From positions 125,679 through 189,678 of the forward strand of contig CABIXV010000002.1 in the NCBI GenBank assembly GCA_902362775.1: a DNA stretch of 64,000 nucleotides, written 5' to 3'. The DNA is from Clostridiales bacterium (GTDB lineage Bacteria > Bacillota > Clostridia > Oscillospirales > Oscillospiraceae). Positions 50,217-58,568 of this stretch are shown here, in pieces; position 1 is the stretch's first letter, and each line of letters starts with the position of its first letter. A program made the position numbers and the translations under genes. A model generated the notes under the pieces. It was given only the letters and a program-made list of their open reading frames with translations, had not been told where the DNA came from and made no database searches.

Positions 50217-51217
50217 AACAGAACTTTACTACTTGGCGCAATCAAATATTGCAGAATCCGTGGGACATTTCACCGCTGAAATTCGGAATGTTACAGGATG
50301 AGGTCATAGAAATTTTTGGGAATCCCGATGATGTTTCCACCATGGGAAGCGGCGGGAAACCTTTGATCCTCAAATATCATGACATTGAACTGCATTTCGA
50401 TAGAAAGGCCCCTCATGGGCTCTACTTAGTGTATAGCGACGACGAAATCGAACTGAGCTTAACAGATCATCACGAAGAACTGCTGCAGCCGATCACCAAC
50501 ACAGAGCCGGTGGACAACGAATTTTTCCTTCGGGATGGAGTCGTCTATTTCTCTGGCCTATATGAAAACGGCTTGTTGAAGGGTGTTTCGCCCAAAGACT
50601 TCTGCTGTTGGCATTACTGGGGCAAATCCTCTACGGCCTGCTTTCTCGGCGGGATTCGCCTGCGTGGAGCAGACCCGGCATCGTTTCGGGTGTTAAACTA
50701 TGCCTACGCAATGGATAAAACAGCCGTCTACACCACCAGCGGGAGAATCCCAGATGCAGATCTGGCAGCCTTCCAGGTGTTGGACAAGGGCCAGAACGAT
50801 TCAGGCGCGCCCCAGGGATATGCAAAGGACAGCCGGCAGGTCTACTTCCATAATGGGGACGGAAAGGTGAAGATCATCAAGGGGGCGGAAGTTTCCTCTT
50901 TCCGCTCGTTGGGCGATACCTATTTTGCCAGGGATGAGAAACGGATCTATGCCTACGGCAAGCAGCTTCCCAATGTAGAGCTGACTTCCTGGGAACTGCT
51001 TGGGCACTGGTATTCCCGCGATGTCAAGCGGGTGTATTATCTCAACCGGGAACTCAAGGGAGCGGATCGGGACAGTTTCACAGTCTACACTCCTATGGAC
51101 GCAGCTCCGCTTGCCGATCATCTGGCCCGTGACAAGGAACATTTTTACCAAAACGATGAGGTAATTGAAGAAACGCTGTGGCGGGAAAGGCTGCACGAGT
51201 TAATACAAGAACAGTAA
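50213..51217 (+). CDS. DKNYY-family protein
   Basis: A 334-residue protein. The second half has repeated DKNYY-type units: YAMDKTAVYTTSGRIPDADLAAFQVLDKG, YAKDSRQVYFHNGDGKVKIIKGAEVSSFRSLGDTYFARDEKRIYAYGKQLPNVELTSWELLGHWYSRDVKRVYYLNRELKGADRDSF. The N-terminal 90 residues (LKFGMLQDEVIEIFGNPDDVSTMGSGGKPLILKYHDIELHF) are a BamE-like alpha-beta module. No signal peptide, so cytoplasmic. DKNYY proteins appear in immunity loci and beta-sheet repeats suit protein binding. Confidence 0.75.
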   Translation: MKQNFTTWRNQILQNPWDISPLKFGMLQDEVIEIFGNPDDVSTMGSGGKPLILKYHDIELHFDRKAPHGLYLVYSDDEIELSLTDHHEELLQPITNTEPVDNEFFLRDGVVYFSGLYENGLLKGVSPKDFCCWHYWGKSSTACFLGGIRLRGADPASFRVLNYAYAMDKTAVYTTSGRIPDADLAAFQVLDKGQNDSGAPQGYAKDSRQVYFHNGDGKVKIIKGAEVSSFRSLGDTYFARDEKRIYAYGKQLPNVELTSWELLGHWYSRDVKRVYYLNRELKGADRDSFTVYTPMDAAPLADHLARDKEHFYQNDEVIEETLWRERLHELIQEQ

Positions 51218-51234
51218 ACGGAGGGAAAACGGCT

Positions 51235-51780
51235 ATGGACTATTTGAAGATACTGCATGAAAACCCTGATTTGGCAGAGGAATTTGATTCGCTGTTTGAC
51301 TTCTTCCTGCTGGATGAGTTGTCCCCGCGGGATGACGCAGAAGGCCGATGCACCTTTTCCCTGCCCGGCATGGTGTTTGCCAGGGATGGCTCCGGCGGAG
51401 AATACCACCTGTTGGAAGATGGCTCCATCGGCTATTACAGCAGCGAAGGCGAGGCAGGCCGTCTGGCTGAGAGCATGGATGACCTTTTTTCCCTGCTTGT
51501 GAGCTGTATTTGCTGGCACGACTGCTGTGACACAAAGCTGTATGTGGATTCCAAAACATTGGAGGAGTATGGGCAGAGGCAGCGCAACTGTAACTTGGAA
51601 GATATGGATGTGGACAGCTTACGGCGGGTGTCTGATACCCTCGGCATCCCTACTGGTGAGCCGCTGGCTCCGGTTCTGGAGCGGTTCCGCAACGCAACCC
51701 AGCGTGAGCCTCTGTATCAGTGTATCTTCCATGAGGACGACGGTAGCCTGACCGAATCATACGGTCTGATGTTTGAATGA
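51235..51780 (+). CDS. SMI1/SUKH-like immunity protein (tentative)
   Basis: A 181-residue acidic protein starting MDYLKILHENPDLAEEFDSLF after GGAGGG. GGEYHLLEDGSIGYYSSEGEAGRLAESMDDLFSLLVSCICWHDC matches the way SUKH proteins end their fold ('G..y.l..dg.v..i..e......A.s...fl'). The C-terminal DGSLTESYGLMFE is short. SUKH membership is plausible, not certain. Confidence 0.62.
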   Translation: MDYLKILHENPDLAEEFDSLFDFFLLDELSPRDDAEGRCTFSLPGMVFARDGSGGEYHLLEDGSIGYYSSEGEAGRLAESMDDLFSLLVSCICWHDCCDTKLYVDSKTLEEYGQRQRNCNLEDMDVDSLRRVSDTLGIPTGEPLAPVLERFRNATQREPLYQCIFHEDDGSLTESYGLMFE

Positions 51781-51796
51781 GAAAGGAACAATCCCT

Positions 51797-52123
51797 ATGA
51801 AAGCATTTGACCCCAATTACAAACTGCTGGACGAGATGTATCAGGACGATTACTATCCTGCTTTTCTGGTAGACAAGGTAAAGGACGAGCTTCAGAAGGT
51901 CATCGACCTGCTGGAGAGCGGCGAAACCGACACCGAAACGGTGCAGGAAACGCTGGACGAGGCGGTCTGCGGCATCAACGATCTCCAGGAGGAGTTTGAC
52001 GAGCACGACAGCGAACTCGAAACGGTGGCACGGGAGTGTATCGCGGCAACTGTGGCCTACATTCTGGCGTGGTTCAACATCCCCATTGACACTGAGGAAG
52101 CCATCCGGGAACGGGACTGGTGA
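51797..52123 (+). CDS. DUF5713 family protein
   Basis: A 108-residue acidic helical protein: YKLLDEMYQDDYYPAFLVDKVKDELQKVIDLLE ... CGINDLQEEFDEHDSELETVARECIAATVAYILAWFNI. The EMYxDDYYPxFLVDK and INDLQEEFDE(H/N)DSE blocks are the DUF5713 signature, a family common in immunity arrays. AAGGAAC precedes the ATG. Confidence 0.75.
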   Translation: MKAFDPNYKLLDEMYQDDYYPAFLVDKVKDELQKVIDLLESGETDTETVQETLDEAVCGINDLQEEFDEHDSELETVARECIAATVAYILAWFNIPIDTEEAIRERDW

Positions 52124-52128
52124 TCCCT

Positions 52129-53076
52129 ATGGCAGAAAAAGAACTGGCCGTTTGTGATGAGTGCGGCAGTCTGTTTTTCAAAGGCTCATCACAGATGATA
52201 GGGCTGTGCCCGGAATGTGCCCATATTCTATATGGCTACCCGAATTGTGACCATCATTTCCAGAATGGCCGGTGTGTGAACTGCTGCTGGGACGGCTCAA
52301 AGAGTGTGTACATCAAGAAACAGAATCAACAGGAGGAAACTGATATGCCTACAACTGAATGGCTGAACAAATACGAATCCATCAAGGATAAACTGACCTG
52401 TAAAGATGACTTGGAGGCCCACTTCACAGAGAAAGTGATTGGGAACATGGGCGTGGATGTACTGGACATCGGCGCAGTCCATTTCACCACCGGGCAGATC
52501 TTCGCCTGTGATCCGCTGGTGGAGCTGGAGGACACTCTGCCGTTCCTTCAAACGATCCCCGCCGGAACTTATCCGGTGAAAATCTGCGTGGTGCCCAGCG
52601 AACAATACGGCGACCGCTACGCCTGCGTCAAGGTGGAGGTCAGCCAGGAAAAGCCTGTCCGCTATGAGCTGGGCATGACGGGCAACGAGGAGTTGGACGC
52701 GGCGCTGGGAGATGACGACTACTTCGGTTTCGGCGTGGATGCCGGGATGGGGTGTATCGCGGACATCCAGACCCAGGCGGCCTTCAAGACATACTGGGCC
52801 AAGCGGCTGGAGGAGGACCCGGACATCGACCCCTACAACGACTTGTTCTGCGACTTACTGGAGGAAAACGCCCAAGCCCACCCCAAATATCAGGGAGACT
52901 GCGGCGACTGGCTCAACTGGACAGTACCGGACACGGACTGCAACCTGCCCATCTTCTCCTCTGGCTGGGGTGACGGTTACTATCCCGTCTACTTCGGCTA
53001 TGACGCCAAGGGAGACGTCTGCGCCGTGTATGTGCGCTTCATCGACATTGAAGCCTGTTATAGAGAGCAGGAATAA
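52129..53076 (+). CDS. Zinc-ribbon + DUF4241 fusion
   Basis: A 315-residue protein. Residues 1-65 carry CDECGSLFF...GLCPECAHIL and NCDHHFQNGRCVNCCW, a double Cys-pair module. From about residue 73 the DUF4241 family begins: KVIGNMGVDVLDIGAVHFTTGQIFACDPLVEL ... GTYPVKICVVPSEQYGDRYACVKVEVS ... FGFGVDAGMGCIADIQTQAAF, then a GDCGDWLNW...FSSGWGDGYYPVYFGYD ending. An internal ATG at 52345 (MPTTEWLNKYES) has a perfect AGGAGGAAACTGAT upstream, so DUF4241 was probably once a separate gene and may still be made separately. The overall start is the ATG at 52129, nearly abutting the DUF5713 gene. Confidence 0.76.
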   Translation: MAEKELAVCDECGSLFFKGSSQMIGLCPECAHILYGYPNCDHHFQNGRCVNCCWDGSKSVYIKKQNQQEETDMPTTEWLNKYESIKDKLTCKDDLEAHFTEKVIGNMGVDVLDIGAVHFTTGQIFACDPLVELEDTLPFLQTIPAGTYPVKICVVPSEQYGDRYACVKVEVSQEKPVRYELGMTGNEELDAALGDDDYFGFGVDAGMGCIADIQTQAAFKTYWAKRLEEDPDIDPYNDLFCDLLEENAQAHPKYQGDCGDWLNWTVPDTDCNLPIFSSGWGDGYYPVYFGYDAKGDVCAVYVRFIDIEACYREQE

Positions 53077-53087
53077 GGAGGCACGCT

Positions 53088-54047
53088 ATGGAATGGCCAA
53101 AACGGGCGCGGACAGCGGACTGGGAAAACGGTGTCCTGACCTTGGATGGAGAGAAGCAGTTTGAGATCCCGGAGCTGACCGCCGAGATCATAGGGCGGCT
53201 GGCCGGTTATACCCTGGCGGGTTTCCACACAAAGGGATTCCCGGTGACGGATGAACTGCTTGCCCCCTTTGCCGGGCATAAAAGCATGGTCAACTTCGGC
53301 GTGGAGAAGGGCGCGCTTACCGACGCTTGTTTCCCCGTCTTTTCCGCCATGCCCAAGCTGCGCTATCTGCTGCTGGATGGAAATGCCGCCATCCACGGCA
53401 GCGGCCTGTCCGCCCTGCAAAGCTGTAAGCTGGATCTTCTCACCCTCAACCACACCGGGCTGGACGACGTTGGACTGCTCCAGGCGTCCTCCATCCCCAA
53501 GCTCTCCCACATCCAGATCGACCATACCGCTGTGACATACGAGGGCCTGCTGGCCATCGCCGGCAACAACTACATCCATCCGGTGGCCCATAAGCAATTC
53601 ACCAAAGAGCAGATGGAACACTTCTCCCAGCTCCAGCGGGAAAAGGCCAAAAAGCCCGCCCAGCTGGATGAGCAGGCGGTGGAGGAATGCCGCAGGGTGT
53701 TGTCTGCGTTCTTTGCCGAGATGACGGAATGGGAGCAGTACATGGAGCAGGCTGGGTTTGAAGATCCCGAGGCTGTGCCCCGCCTGCTGACGATCTGGGA
53801 GAAGTATGTGAGCGAAAAGCCCCGTCCGGGCTATCTGCCTCTGGATCTCTCATACAGTGCCCAGGGCACCTACAAGGGCGAGCAGTTCCTGGACGCAGAG
53901 CAGATCACCAAGAACAAGCTCTATATCTATACCAGAGAGAAAAACACCGGCTTTGACCGCCGCTTTCTCATGAAGCGTGTGGGCGGGGGCTGGATGATCG
54001 ACGCGGTGCAGGAGCGGCTGGACGGCTGGCAGCGCACAGGATTGTGA
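53088..54047 (+). CDS. LRR protein with NTF2-like C-terminal domain
   Basis: A 319-residue protein. Residues 60-165 have leucine-rich repeats (LRYLLLDGNAAIHGSGLSALQSCKLDLLTLNHTGLDDVGLLQASSIPKLSHIQIDHTAV). After a helical linker, the C-terminal 125 residues (CRRVLSAFFAEMTEWEQYM ... FDRRFLMKRVGGGWMIDAVQERLDGWQ) resemble the NTF2-fold immunity domain. Both modules are protein-binding. AAGGAGG precedes the ATG; the stop overlaps the next GTG. Confidence 0.74.
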   Translation: MEWPKRARTADWENGVLTLDGEKQFEIPELTAEIIGRLAGYTLAGFHTKGFPVTDELLAPFAGHKSMVNFGVEKGALTDACFPVFSAMPKLRYLLLDGNAAIHGSGLSALQSCKLDLLTLNHTGLDDVGLLQASSIPKLSHIQIDHTAVTYEGLLAIAGNNYIHPVAHKQFTKEQMEHFSQLQREKAKKPAQLDEQAVEECRRVLSAFFAEMTEWEQYMEQAGFEDPEAVPRLLTIWEKYVSEKPRPGYLPLDLSYSAQGTYKGEQFLDAEQITKNKLYIYTREKNTGFDRRFLMKRVGGGWMIDAVQERLDGWQRTGL

Positions 54048-54292
54048 GGCATCACATAGCTTGGGAATATGAAACCTTTGGCCCGGACGGTCAATGCAAA
54101 TTGTTCGGTGTGAACATCTTTGACTACGACTGGCAAACCACCGGAAAGCGGGTAAAAGTACAAGCCCCGATCTATCACCAAAACCACACTTTCGAGGTCT
54201 GGCAGGTAGAGCTCGGCGGGCAGATCTACCGCTTTGCCGCCGGAGAGTTCTCCAACTGCGTGTGGGGATTTTATTTAGAGAAAGACGGATGA
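54044..54292 (+). CDS. Small beta-rich protein
   Basis: An 82-residue protein from a GTG overlapping the previous stop: HHIAWEYETFGPDGQCKLFGVNIFDYDWQTTGKRVKVQAPIYHQNHTFEVWQVELGGQIYRFAAGEFSNCVWGFY. The pattern suggests a single beta-sheet domain. Widely seen as a short gene in immunity arrays, without a name that I can assign. Confidence 0.6.
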   Translation: MRHHIAWEYETFGPDGQCKLFGVNIFDYDWQTTGKRVKVQAPIYHQNHTFEVWQVELGGQIYRFAAGEFSNCVWGFYLEKDG

Positions 54293-54307
54293 GAGGAGCG
54301 GGAACCC

Positions 54308-55789
54308 ATGAAAGCCAATGCCGGAGAGGTCTATACCGTTTACAACCAGTATCTGAAACGCTACACCGCCTGCCAGGTGGCCTATATTGCGCCGCCGGAC
54401 TCGGTGAGCAAGGAACCCTGGGCGGTGGTCCTCTCTCTGGACTGGGTGGGGGACGCGCCTCTGACCGCAGAGGAACTGCCCCATCTCCGTCCGCTCTACA
54501 AGGACTTCATGTACTGGTCCCGTGACCTTCACCTGCTGCGGGTGCCGATGGAGGTCCCGCCCCAATATAAGTTGGTGGGCACACTTCCGCCCTTCACCGA
54601 CCAGCCCTGCCGCTCCTACGGCGGCTGGGACAACGGCTATGAGGTGTACCTCCAGATCCGGTGGCAGGCCATCCCGGAAAAGCGGCGGCGGGCCTTTAAG
54701 GAGGCTATGGGGAGCGACGGGGTAACGGAGATCGGCGGCATCCCGCTGAAAGTCAGCAGCCATCGGGTGATGGATCAGTACGCACCATTCGATTCGGCGC
54801 TGGAACTAAAGGCGCTGCCCTGCCTCTCCGACCTCATCTGCCAGCGGTGGCACCCGGATCTGCTGGAGTTTTTGCGGAGAAACCCCTTCGTTGATGAACT
54901 GACTTTGCTGAACCACGGTCAGAGGGCACTTGATCTGCGGGGCACCAGCATCAGAAAGCTGATGCTGGACATGACCGGGCTGGAGGAGCTGTGGCTGGGT
55001 GAGGATACAGAGCAGCTCCTGTTCCAGAACAAGGGGCCGGACGCCTGTGCCATCCATGCCCCCGAAGATGGCGGCGGTCTGACCCTCCAATTTATCGGGG
55101 AATACCGCCCGCACACGGAACTGCCAAACCTTTGGGGGCTGCATGGCATCCAGCTGAAGGACTTTGATCTGAGTGGACTGGCTGCTGTCCATCCCCACTT
55201 AAAGGAACTGCGGCTCTGGGGCGCGCCGGGAAATCTGCAAAACTTCTCCGCCGTGGGAGGGTTCCGGGAACTGACGAACCTCTCCACCTTTGACCTGTTC
55301 GGCTTCGGGGCGGACGACATCCCCACCCCGGAGCAGATGCCGGAGCTTCGCTGGTTCTGGATGACCAGCCTGCCGGAGACGGCGGCAAAAGCGGCAAAGC
55401 AACTCTGGAAAAGCGAGCCGGGAATGGATCTGCGGATTACCAAACCCCGGAAACCGGAGTGGCTGGCGCAAAATCTGGACAATCCCTTCCGAGGCTGGGA
55501 CGGCGCGGAGCATATCCCTGCCGCCGCCGCGAAAAAAGCAGCCAATCAATACCGCAAGACCCGTTCCCAGCTGATGAAGCTGGCCGCTGAGCCGGGCGAG
55601 GACGCCCAGGCCCAGGCGCTGGATGCGGTTGCAGCCTACACCCGGACCTTCAACAAGATGGGCTTTATCGAAACCGTGGAGCGGGACGAGATCTACATGG
55701 CCCTGCGGGATATTCTGGATGCTCTGCCAGACAGCACGCTTCAAAAAGAAGCCCTGATTGAGAAGTTTGAGGAACTTCGTGATTTTTAA
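54308..55789 (+). CDS. Imm26-like + leucine-rich-repeat protein
   Basis: A 493-residue protein. GEVYTVYNQYLKRYTACQVAYIAPPDSVSKEPWAVVLSLDWVGDAPLTAEELPHLRPLYKDFMYWSRDLHLLRVPMEVPPQYKLVGTLPP (1-100) resembles Imm26-type domains. The middle (165-365) has irregular LRRs (DELTLLNHGQRALDLRGTSIRKLMLDMTGLEELWLGEDTEQLLF). The C-terminus is helical (ANQYRKTRSQLMKLAAEPGEDAQAQALDAVAAYTRTFNKM). The first ATG after GAGCGGGAACCC is used. Confidence 0.68.
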   Translation: MKANAGEVYTVYNQYLKRYTACQVAYIAPPDSVSKEPWAVVLSLDWVGDAPLTAEELPHLRPLYKDFMYWSRDLHLLRVPMEVPPQYKLVGTLPPFTDQPCRSYGGWDNGYEVYLQIRWQAIPEKRRRAFKEAMGSDGVTEIGGIPLKVSSHRVMDQYAPFDSALELKALPCLSDLICQRWHPDLLEFLRRNPFVDELTLLNHGQRALDLRGTSIRKLMLDMTGLEELWLGEDTEQLLFQNKGPDACAIHAPEDGGGLTLQFIGEYRPHTELPNLWGLHGIQLKDFDLSGLAAVHPHLKELRLWGAPGNLQNFSAVGGFRELTNLSTFDLFGFGADDIPTPEQMPELRWFWMTSLPETAAKAAKQLWKSEPGMDLRITKPRKPEWLAQNLDNPFRGWDGAEHIPAAAAKKAANQYRKTRSQLMKLAAEPGEDAQAQALDAVAAYTRTFNKMGFIETVERDEIYMALRDILDALPDSTLQKEALIEKFEELRDF

Positions 55790-55803
55790 GGAGGCGGCAT
55801 TTC

Positions 55804-56355
55804 ATGATAGAGTTCGGCAAGGATCATAGCACAGCATGGATAGAGTTGATGTCAGCCTATCAGGTTTTTCGGGCAAAGCTGTTTGATTGGGCCCACGAAC
55901 CAGATCAGATCAAACAAAAGGATTTGCTGCTGGAGCTGGACTCTTGGCAAAATCGGGATCTTCACAGAAGGATGCTGGTAGTAGATCTTCTGCACAGCAC
56001 AGAGATGTGGGACGAAAAAGCCCTCCTCTTAGTTCTGAAAGAACTGACAGCGATTGCCCTAATGGAACAGGATGAGATTGCCGCTTATGCTCGAATGGCA
56101 TTGTCTAAACTCAAAGACCAGTCGGAGCGGCTTACCATTGCCGATGAGGTGCTTCGTCTTGCAGTGGTCGAGGAAGAAAAGGCAGAACCTGATCCCGTTG
56201 TATTCCACAACGGCTGCCTGCTGCTGTATGAGTTGCACTGTGAAGTAGCGTTCTCGCAGTATGGAGATCGGTATGCGAATCTGATTGAGCAGGCATACGG
56301 TTTAGATGAAAAAGACTTAGCGGGCATGAAAAAAGCGCTGTCCGCCGAGCCTTGA
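55804..56355 (+). CDS. All-helical immunity-like protein (Imm30/HEAT-like)
   Basis: A 183-residue protein made of amphipathic helices: LLLELDSWQNRDLHRRMLVVDLLHSTEMWDEKALLLVLKELTAIALMEQDEIAAYARMALSKLKDQSERLTIADEVLRLA. The repeat of about 35 residues recalls HEAT-like helical immunity proteins. AAGGAGGCGG precedes the start. No enzyme motif. Confidence 0.6.
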   Translation: MIEFGKDHSTAWIELMSAYQVFRAKLFDWAHEPDQIKQKDLLLELDSWQNRDLHRRMLVVDLLHSTEMWDEKALLLVLKELTAIALMEQDEIAAYARMALSKLKDQSERLTIADEVLRLAVVEEEKAEPDPVVFHNGCLLLYELHCEVAFSQYGDRYANLIEQAYGLDEKDLAGMKKALSAEP

Positions 56356-56377
56356 ATTGAAAGGAATGTGTGGGCGC

Positions 56378-56977
56378 ATGAGCCGAATCATTGATGAGCC
56401 CTACTTTACATACAGTGCCTACAACGCCCTCACCACCGGCATTCAAGTGAAATGCCCCAAGTGCCACGGTGCGGGTGTGGTGACAGTGGATGATGACAAC
56501 GCCTATTTCCTCTGCCTGAGCTGCGGTCATCAGGAAATCCGTGACCGGACGATCTACCGCTATGATGTCCATAACCAGTGCAAAAACTGCGGCAGGTACT
56601 ACCGGGTGGATATTGAAGATACTGTAAAACAGCACTTTTCCGTTCTCCATGTGGCCTGTCCCTATTGTGGGACAACCATGTCGGGAGAAGTTCATAAAAC
56701 AGCGGAGGCTTTCTCCTACATTGCTGATATTCAGAACGGACGAGAGCCTTATTTTGGCCTGGAGCTGTGGTTTTTGACCTCATTCCAGGGTAAGCCGGTC
56801 TGGGCCCTCAACCGGGAGCACCTTGCCTATCTGATCGACTATCTCAGCGCCGGCCTGCGGGAAAAGCCGTTTGGAAGTCCGAAAAAGACCCAGGCCGACC
56901 ATCTCCCCACCTTCATGAAAACCGCAAAGAACCGGGAGCGGATCGTGAAGCTGCTGAAGAAAATGCAGGAGGAATGA
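56378..56977 (+). CDS. Zinc-ribbon protein with four Cys-pair sites
   Basis: A 199-residue protein. VKCPKCHGAG ... FLCLSCGHQEI and NQCKNCGRYYRV ... VACPYCGTTM form two zinc ribbons (about 24-95). The C-terminal FGLELWFLTSFQGKPVWALNREHLAYLIDYLSAGLREKPF helix pair is characteristic of zinc-ribbon proteins of immunity loci ('TFIIB-type zinc ribbon' in annotations). AAAGGA lies 13 nt ahead of the ATG at 56378. Confidence 0.7.
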   Translation: MSRIIDEPYFTYSAYNALTTGIQVKCPKCHGAGVVTVDDDNAYFLCLSCGHQEIRDRTIYRYDVHNQCKNCGRYYRVDIEDTVKQHFSVLHVACPYCGTTMSGEVHKTAEAFSYIADIQNGREPYFGLELWFLTSFQGKPVWALNREHLAYLIDYLSAGLREKPFGSPKKTQADHLPTFMKTAKNRERIVKLLKKMQEE

Positions 56978-56979
56978 GG

Positions 56980-57216
56980 ATGGAACAGAAAGTAATTTAC
57001 AACGGCCAAATTCTTACTCTGACTCACTTTTGGGCAACGGGAGAGCCCTGCCTGTGGATCACAGATCCAGAGCAAATTGAAATGCCTAAAATGGAGTTTG
57101 TGGGAGGCCACCCGGACGAATACTGCATTTTCCTGAAAAATCTGACGGAAACAGAGCTGGCACAGATCACATCCCTGGACGGCGCTCCACTGGATGTGAA
57201 AGAAGAATTACGGTAG
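56980..57216 (+). CDS. Small immunity-like protein
   Basis: A 78-residue protein (MEQKVIYNGQILTLTHFWATGEPCLWITDPEQIEMPKMEFVGGHPDEYCIFLKNLTETELAQI). AGGAGG stands 7 nt upstream of the ATG at 56980. Small beta-rich domain, no name. It overlaps the previous gene region closely. Confidence 0.6.
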   Translation: MEQKVIYNGQILTLTHFWATGEPCLWITDPEQIEMPKMEFVGGHPDEYCIFLKNLTETELAQITSLDGAPLDVKEELR

Positions 57217-57230
57217 AAAGGACAAACCCT

Positions 57231-58100
57231 ATGGCGCTACAAGATAAGAAAATAATGCCTCCCCCCTGGCTGGCCCACCGGGAGATCGAGCGATACTCCA
57301 TTGGCTGGCGCATGGGCTATGGGGAGGATTACATATACCGATTTGGCGATTGGCTGGACACTCTCTCGCCGGAGGAGCGGGCGGAATACCGCGCCCTCTT
57401 CCCCGAACCGATGACCTGGAAGGGCTGGTGGGATAACGAGGACAGCAGCGAGGTGCTGGAGCATGGCGGCTTCTTTGTGGAGGTGTGGCAGCCGGAGGGC
57501 CAGCCCAAGTACACCCGGCAGTGGCTCCAGCAGGAGTTTGCCGCCGGGAGAACGCGGGAACTGTGCCTGTTCTGGGGCCACCAGCCTTCCGAAGATGGAC
57601 AGTTGACAAAAAGCTGCCTCAGCCAGTGGTGGATGGAGGACTTCTGGTCTGTTGCCGACACCTACCTCTGTATGGAGCAGTATATGATGGCAGGCAAAGC
57701 CGGGCTATTTGGGGATAGTGAAATCCGGGAGCAGATTTTGAAATGCAGCGATCCTAAACAGATCAAGGCCCTGGGCCGCAAGGTGCGAAGCTTTGACCAG
57801 AAGGTGTGGGACAGGTTCAAATACGCCATTGTGCTGCTTGGCAACTGGTACAAATTCAGCCAGAACCGCGAACTGCGGGAGTTTCTCCTTTCCACCGGGG
57901 ACAGCGTGCTGGTGGAGGCCAGCCCCTACGATGCCATCTGGGGCATCCGGCTCTCGGCCAGCTCCCCGGAGGTCCAGGACCCCATGAAGTGGCGTGGACA
58001 GAACCTGCTGGGCTTTGCGCTGATAGAGGTACGGGACGAACTGCGCCGGGTGACGCAGAATGAAATGCTTTGCGATTGGAGTACAGTATGGGAACAATGA
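57231..58100 (+). CDS. NADAR-domain protein with N-terminal extension
   Basis: A 289-residue protein. The C-terminal 155 residues are a NADAR (YbiA/DUF1768) domain: WWMEDFWSVADTYLCMEQYMMAGKAGLFGDSEIREQILKCSDPKQIKALGRKVRSFDQKVWDRFKYAIVLLGNWYKFSQN, STGDSVLVEASPYDAIWGIRL and RGQNLLGFALIEVRDELR. The first 120 residues are also seen in other immunity-locus NADAR proteins (YSIGWRMGYGEDYIYRFGDWLDTLSPEERAEYR). NADAR enzymes are ADP-ribose-linked N-glycosidases, and members remove guanine ADP-ribosylation. Here it may reverse damage from an ADP-ribosylating toxin enzymatically. AAGGACAAACCCT precedes the start. Confidence 0.87.
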   Translation: MALQDKKIMPPPWLAHREIERYSIGWRMGYGEDYIYRFGDWLDTLSPEERAEYRALFPEPMTWKGWWDNEDSSEVLEHGGFFVEVWQPEGQPKYTRQWLQQEFAAGRTRELCLFWGHQPSEDGQLTKSCLSQWWMEDFWSVADTYLCMEQYMMAGKAGLFGDSEIREQILKCSDPKQIKALGRKVRSFDQKVWDRFKYAIVLLGNWYKFSQNRELREFLLSTGDSVLVEASPYDAIWGIRLSASSPEVQDPMKWRGQNLLGFALIEVRDELRRVTQNEMLCDWSTVWEQ

Positions 58101-58546
58101 AACTCTATGAACTGGTCAACCACTACCACATCGGCACAGACCTGACCTGTGCCGAGGCGATGTTTCTGGCTTGCAATGAATATTACCATCTGAATTTATC
58201 CGAGGAAACCCGGAAGATGTTCTCCGTCATGGGCCTTGGGATGCAGACTGAGCAGTCCTGCTGCGGCGCTTTTACCGTGGCGGTGGGGATCATCGGTCTG
58301 ACGACCGCCAAAGAGGGCCAGACGGATGTGGACAACATGGAAGGCTACCAGATGATCGCTGAATTGACGGAGTTTATGCTGGGCTTCTACGGAACGCTCC
58401 ACTGTATCGAGCTGCAAAAGCTGGAGATCGTGGGATACGAAAATCCCTGCCACGCCATTGTGGAGGCGCTGGCCAAAAAGCTGGAGGAGCTGCTGGCGGG
58501 CCGCAGGATCTTCCGCCCGACAAACGGGGGGCAGATCGGTTCCTGA
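58088..58546 (+). CDS. C-GCAxxG-C-C family (redox) protein
   Basis: A 152-residue protein. DLTCAEAMFLACNEYYHL ... LGMQTEQSCCGAFTVAVGIIGL matches the 'C_GCAxxG_C_C' family, in which conserved cysteines bind metal or shuttle electrons. The ATG at 58088 (TTGGAG, 8 nt) overlaps the end of the NADAR gene by 13 nt. Such a protein is usually in metabolic operons; its presence in an immunity array is odd. Confidence 0.75.
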   Translation: MGTMKLYELVNHYHIGTDLTCAEAMFLACNEYYHLNLSEETRKMFSVMGLGMQTEQSCCGAFTVAVGIIGLTTAKEGQTDVDNMEGYQMIAELTEFMLGFYGTLHCIELQKLEIVGYENPCHAIVEALAKKLEELLAGRRIFRPTNGGQIGS

Positions 58547-58568
58547 TATGCCGGAAAAGGAGAACACC

